A stretch of 64,000 nucleotides of DNA, from NCBI RefSeq assembly GCF_000269865.1, contig NZ_AKKV01000025.1, forward strand, positions 62,001 through 126,000, written 5' to 3'. The DNA comes from Fictibacillus macauensis ZFHKF-1 (lineage in GTDB: Bacteria > Bacillota > Bacilli > Bacillales > Fictibacillaceae). The position numbers and the translations under genes are program-made. This document shows positions 60,593 to 64,000 of this stretch, in pieces. A model generated the notes under the pieces. It searched no databases. It was not told the origin of the DNA and saw only the letters and a list, made by a program, of their open reading frames with translations. Each line of letters begins with the position of its first letter. Positions within the stretch are counted from its first letter, which is position 1.

Positions 60593-61603
60593 ATGAAACA
60601 TTTGAAAATAAGCAGTAAACTGCTCGTTGTTCTGGCTGTCTCACTTTCTCTTTTCCTATCAGCATGTACGGCTAGCGAAAAAGAAAACAAGCGCGATCAG
60701 ATTCGAATTGCCGAAGTAACACGCTCTATTTTCTATGCGCCACAATATGTAGCTATCGAGAAAGGCTACTTTAAACAGGCGGGCATTGATATCGATTTAA
60801 AAACAACATGGGGTGGCGACAAAACAATGACAGCACTGTTATCAAATGGTGCCGATATCGCCCTTGTTGGATCTGAGACGTCTATTTATGTGAACAGTCA
60901 AGGAACGAACGATCCTATTCTTAATTTTGCCCAATTAACAGAAACTGATGGTACTTTTTTAGTATCGCGTAAATCTCTCAAAAATTTCTCATGGTCACAA
61001 TTAAAAGGAAAAACGTTTCTAGGACAACGTAAAGGCGGTATGCCACAAATGGCCGGTGAATACAGCCTTAAAAAGCATGGCATCGATCCGCATAAGGACG
61101 TTACCTTACTGCAAAACATCGACTTCGCTAACATCGCTAACGCCTTTGCTTCTGGAACTGGCGACTTCGTACAATTGTTTGAGCCACAAGCCAGTATGTT
61201 TGAACAAAAAGGCATTGGTCACGTTGTTGCCTCGTTCGGTAAAGAATCTGGTAAGCTTCCGTACACGTCATACATGGCAAAAGAAAGCTTCTTAAAAAGC
61301 CACGGTGACGTCTTACAACGCTATACGAAAGCGCTCTACAAAGCCCAACAATTCGTTGAAAGTCATTCTGCTGAAGAAACAGCAAAGCTTATTGCACCTT
61401 ATTTCGAAGATACGTCCGTTACGCTCATTGAAAAAGTCGTGCAACGTTATAAAGAGCAGCATAGCTATGCCAAAACGCCACTTTTACAAGAAGAAGCATG
61501 GAATAACTTACAACGTATTATGAAAAGTGCCAAAGAGCTAGATCACCCAGCACCATATAAGCAATACGTCAATACAACCTTTGCACAAAACGCTATCAAG
61601 TAA
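60593..61603 (+). CDS. ytlA: ABC transporter substrate-binding lipoprotein (NitT/TauT type)
   Basis: 336-aa lipoprotein: signal peptide with lipobox FLSACTAS (Cys about 25), then an SsuA/NMT1-like periplasmic-binding fold (YAPQYVAIEKGYFKQAGIDID, GADIALVGSETSIYV, FQLFEPQASMFEQKGIG-type region). It probably binds a small organic solute such as a sulfonate or pyrimidine-type molecule; not decided. AAAGGAGG precedes ATG. First gene of a three-gene ABC operon. Confidence 0.88.
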   Translation: MKHLKISSKLLVVLAVSLSLFLSACTASEKENKRDQIRIAEVTRSIFYAPQYVAIEKGYFKQAGIDIDLKTTWGGDKTMTALLSNGADIALVGSETSIYVNSQGTNDPILNFAQLTETDGTFLVSRKSLKNFSWSQLKGKTFLGQRKGGMPQMAGEYSLKKHGIDPHKDVTLLQNIDFANIANAFASGTGDFVQLFEPQASMFEQKGIGHVVASFGKESGKLPYTSYMAKESFLKSHGDVLQRYTKALYKAQQFVESHSAEETAKLIAPYFEDTSVTLIEKVVQRYKEQHSYAKTPLLQEEAWNNLQRIMKSAKELDHPAPYKQYVNTTFAQNAIK

Positions 61604-61624
61604 ACATCTTGGAGGGATGAAAAC

Positions 61625-62404
61625 GTGGCCTTCTTGCAATTGAAAGACATTGGTCAAACCTACTACTCTAAGCAAGCGGCCACTACAGCTCTAGAAGACA
61701 TTACGTTTTCGGTTGCAGAAGGCGAATTCATTTCTTTTCTAGGGCCAAGTGGTTGTGGAAAATCAACGTTGCTTTCCATCATCGCTGGATTGCTTAGTCC
61801 GACGACGGGCACCGTCACCTTGCGAGGACAGCACATTACAAAGCCTCATCCAAAGATCGGTTATATGCTCCAACAAGATTACTTGTTTCCATGGAAAACC
61901 ATTCAGGAAAATATTATGACCGGCTTAAAGCTTCAACATCAACTGACGCCTGAACGGATTGAGTATACACTAGCACTTATGAAAGAAATTGGCTTATCTG
62001 ATACCCTTTCGTTATATCCAAAGGCATTGTCAGGTGGAATGAGGCAACGGGTTGCACTCGTGCGCACACTAGCAACCAATCCGAAATTACTGCTACTAGA
62101 TGAACCTTTTTCTGCTTTAGACTATCAAACGAAGTTAAAGCTTGAAGATTTAGTTTCGTCTACCCTTAAGGAACATGGAAAAACAGCGATTCTCGTTACG
62201 CATGATATTGGCGAAGCAATCGCTATGAGTGATCGTATTATTTTATTTTCAACGAAACCCGGTCGTTTATTTCGATCGTTTTCCGTCACGGAGACGTTGC
62301 GGCGCAGGCTACCTTTTGAAGCACGTCAGCATGAAGATTATAGTATGATGTTTCAAGAAATATGGGAGGAGTTGGAGCAAATTGAACAAAATGACGCCGA
62401 CTGA
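61625..62404 (+). CDS. ytlC: ABC transporter ATP-binding protein (NitT/TauT type)
   Basis: 259-aa ATPase. Walker [13 protein letters not shown] (about 40-51), Q-loop [12 protein letters not shown], signature [14 protein letters not shown], Walker [13 protein letters not shown], switch His in [12 protein letters not shown] start after TTGGAGGG. It overlaps the permease start. Confidence 0.93.
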   Translation: MAFLQLKDIGQTYYSKQAATTALEDITFSVAEGEFISFLGPSGCGKSTLLSIIAGLLSPTTGTVTLRGQHITKPHPKIGYMLQQDYLFPWKTIQENIMTGLKLQHQLTPERIEYTLALMKEIGLSDTLSLYPKALSGGMRQRVALVRTLATNPKLLLLDEPFSALDYQTKLKLEDLVSSTLKEHGKTAILVTHDIGEAIAMSDRIILFSTKPGRLFRSFSVTETLRRRLPFEARQHEDYSMMFQEIWEELEQIEQNDAD

Positions 62405-63188
62405 CCCTCTCGCCTCGTATGTGCAACAACTTCGAAAAAAAACAATTTATGTACGCATAACACAAGTGATTATCTTTCTTCTGTTTTTCGGGTTATGGCA
62501 GCTTAGTTCAACTGAACGCTGGATCGATCCGTTGTTATTTAGCTCCCCAGCGAAAATCGTAACGCTTCTCTATGACAAAATGATCGATGGTTCGTTATTT
62601 TCCCACATTGGTATGACATTAAGTGAAACAGCCATTGGATTTGTTCTAGGCACCCTATTCGGTACATTGCTAGCCACGCTTATTTGGTGGTTTCCATTTC
62701 TCGCACGCGTTCTTGATCCTTATTTAGTCATTCTCAATGCGATGCCAAAAGTAGCGGTAGGACCCATCTTAATTGTCGCACTAGGTCCGAACATTACATC
62801 CATTATTGCGATGGGGATTCTAATCTCCATTATCATTACGACACTCGTTATTCACACCGCATTTCAAGGCGTGGATGAAAATTATGTAAAGGTCATTCGT
62901 TCGTTTGGTGGTTCAAAGTATCAATGTTTTAAAGAAGTGATTTTACCTGCTTGTTTTCCAGCGATCATTTCATCGCTGAAAGTCAATGTTGGATTATCCT
63001 GGGTCGGGGTCATCGTCGGAGAGTTTCTCGTATCCAAAGAGGGGCTTGGCTATTTAATTATTTATGGCTTTCAAGTATTTAACTTTACTCTCGTTTTAAT
63101 GAGTCTACTCGTCATCGCCATCTTAGCGACGATCATGTATAAGATCGTAGAGGTACTTGAGAAGAAACTCATTCGTCATCACCACTAA
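62382..63188 (+). CDS. ytlD: ABC transporter permease (NitT/TauT type)
   Basis: 268-aa inner-membrane permease with six hydrophobic segments and the EAA loop [20 protein letters not shown], which docks on the ATPase. TTG at 62382 has TTGGAG close upstream; ATG at 62391 is the alternative start. Overlap with the ATPase gene implies translational coupling. Confidence 0.92.
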   Translation: MNKMTPTDPLASYVQQLRKKTIYVRITQVIIFLLFFGLWQLSSTERWIDPLLFSSPAKIVTLLYDKMIDGSLFSHIGMTLSETAIGFVLGTLFGTLLATLIWWFPFLARVLDPYLVILNAMPKVAVGPILIVALGPNITSIIAMGILISIIITTLVIHTAFQGVDENYVKVIRSFGGSKYQCFKEVILPACFPAIISSLKVNVGLSWVGVIVGEFLVSKEGLGYLIIYGFQVFNFTLVLMSLLVIAILATIMYKIVEVLEKKLIRHHH

Positions 63189-63193
63189 CGAAA

Positions 63194-63228
63194 AAAAGGC
63201 AACAGCGCTTCACTGTTGCCTTACATAG
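63194..63228. terminator. Bidirectional terminator between ytlD and ytkD
   Basis: AAGGCAACAG-CGCTTCA-CTGTTGCCTT with a strong A run on the left; T run is on the minus strand. Confidence 0.8.
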
Positions 63229-63230
63229 AC

Positions 63231-63707
63231 TTACAAAAAGGTAGCTTTTGCTTTTTCTAGGCTTCGAATAAGCACTTGATCTTTCATCATAAAGCTAAAT
63301 TTCTTATCGCGATCAAAATGATCAGGAAACGTTTGAAAAAAAACCGGGCCATTCGTCTCATAGTAGCGTTCTTTAAGAAGAATTCGATCAACAGTAGCAT
63401 AATAAATATTTTTGATGATAAGTCCGCCTTTACCATCTACTTTATACTGCCCGAGATAATGAAGCGTGGCGACATGTCCACCTGTTTCTTCAAATACTTC
63501 ACGAACGGCTGCTTCATCCGCTGTTTCTCCGGGTTCTACCTTGCCACCAGGAAATTCAATACCTCGGCGAGGATGATCGGTAAGTAACCACTGATCTCGA
63601 AACCGACATAACACCCAGACATGCTTCGGCTCGTGTGAAAAAGGATGGTCCGTAAATGACAGATTGACTGTGTTATCATAATAATCTTTAAAAGTTATCA
63701 TATCCAT
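63231..63707 (-). CDS. ytkD: Nudix nucleoside triphosphate diphosphatase YtkD
   Basis: 158-aa Nudix hydrolase; B. subtilis YtkD hydrolyses (d)NTPs including 8-oxo-dGTP and the 5' triphosphate of RNA. The Nudix box is [24 protein letters not shown] in pattern (GX5EX7REVXEETGG, about 59-82). Three in-frame ATGs cluster at the start; GGAG is 8 bp before the second (63707), which gives the family length. Confidence 0.9.
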   Translation of the reverse strand: MDMITFKDYYDNTVNLSFTDHPFSHEPKHVWVLCRFRDQWLLTDHPRRGIEFPGGKVEPGETADEAAVREVFEETGGHVATLHYLGQYKVDGKGGLIIKNIYYATVDRILLKERYYETNGPVFFQTFPDHFDRDKKFSFMMKDQVLIRSLEKAKATFL

Positions 63708-63814
63708 ATTCATAGCTCCAAATCGCTCTAGTTACGTCTATTGTAAAGAAGGTAACATGCTTTTGTCCAATTCCTTAAAAGCCTTTCCGAATATCGCTAA
63801 AAAATACCTAAAAA

Positions 63815-63866
63815 AATCGAACGAGATGACAACGTGTGAACAATCCCGTTGTACTCGTCCGATTAA
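63815..63866 (-). terminator. Long terminator for a gene at the right edge
   Basis: AATCG-A-ACGAG ... CTCGT-C-CGATT with an inner CAACG/CGTTG stem; T7 on the minus-strand exit. It follows the partial gene at 63890-64000. Confidence 0.75.
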
Positions 63867-63889
63867 GAGCGAAAATCAAGCCTTCTGAA

Positions 63890-64000
63890 TTAGGAAACGT
63901 GAACAGAAGTAATGACCCAATGACTATTCACTTTTGCAAAAGAAAGCGTTATACTATATTTTCCATATAATTCATTTTTGTTATGTTGTATCACTTTATA
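63890..64000 (-). CDS. 3' end of an unrecognised gene (5' end outside window)
   Basis: An open minus-strand frame runs from the window edge to TAA at 63890-63892 and encodes 36 residues (KNELYGKYSITLSFAKVN then SHWVITSVHVS at the end). The alternating hydrophobic pattern and the terminator 23 bp after the stop support a real gene. Family not recognised from so short a piece. Confidence 0.55.
   Translation of the reverse strand, partial: YKVIQHNKNELYGKYSITLSFAKVNSHWVITSVHVS

Overview
This window looks like a chromosome segment from an endospore-forming member of the Bacillaceae. The order of its core genes follows the acsA/ccpA to ytkD region of Bacillus subtilis (tyrS, acsA-acuABC, ytxGHJ-ccpA, murC, sftA, ytpP/ytpQ, ytoP, trmB-ytzH-ytmP, thpR, pepV, ytgP, ytfP, leuS, mnmL-mnmM, ytpB-ytpA-ytoA, metK-pckA, ytmA-ytlACD-ytkD). 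The cotJABC spore-coat operon has a sigma-E-type promoter, cse60 is a sporulation gene, and YtxJ is a bacillithiol-linked protein. No rRNA, tRNA, CRISPR array, prophage or intact insertion sequence was seen. The identification rests on protein motifs and remembered synteny, not on a database search.

Layout. 1-4.2 kb: 5' part of tyrS behind a Tyr T-box, then a class A penicillin-binding protein. 4.2-11.9 kb: carbon-overflow block, with acsA diverging from acuABC (cre sites at and between the starts), then mtnN, ccpA and the general-stress operon ytxGHJ behind a sigma-B-type promoter. 12-20.5 kb: M29 aminopeptidase, murC, a nicotinate phosphoribosyltransferase, sftA, ytpQ, queF and ytpP. 20.5-26.3 kb: a chemoreceptor, a DUF84 NTPase, M42 peptidase YtoP and queDEC behind a preQ1 riboswitch with its own attenuator. 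26.3-35.8 kb: small and housekeeping genes, lrgAB, a cysteine-synthase-like enzyme, an MFS carrier and pepV. 35.8-41.6 kb: a structured non-coding transcript with a near-consensus sigma-A promoter, a DeoR-type regulator, a PRC-barrel protein, a pseudouridine synthase, a YtgP flippase and YtfP. 41.6-43.3 kb: the only accessory-looking part, with 21/42-bp GC-rich tandem repeats, cse60 and an AT-rich orphan gene. 43.3-54.3 kb: rhodanese, leuS (Leu T-box), M50 protease, MFS, mnmL-mnmM (tRNA wobble uridine), ytpB/ytpA (sesquarterpene), ytoA, a VOC protein and cotJABC. 54.3-64 kb: metK (SAM-I riboswitch) diverging from pckA (CcpN-type box), a TetR-controlled MFS exporter, a hydrolase, a NitT/TauT-type ABC transporter, ytkD, and the 3' end of an unrecognised gene at the right edge.

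How it works together. Several genes sit at the acetate/gluconeogenesis node (acsA, its acetylation system acuABC, ccpA, pckA), with the expected CcpA and CcpN sites visible. A second theme is RNA control: two T-boxes, a SAM-I riboswitch and a preQ1 riboswitch. The best candidate for something undescribed is the structured RNA at about 35.92-36.09 kb. Its closing stem and its intrinsic terminator share a strand, and it did not match any riboswitch class I could recall.
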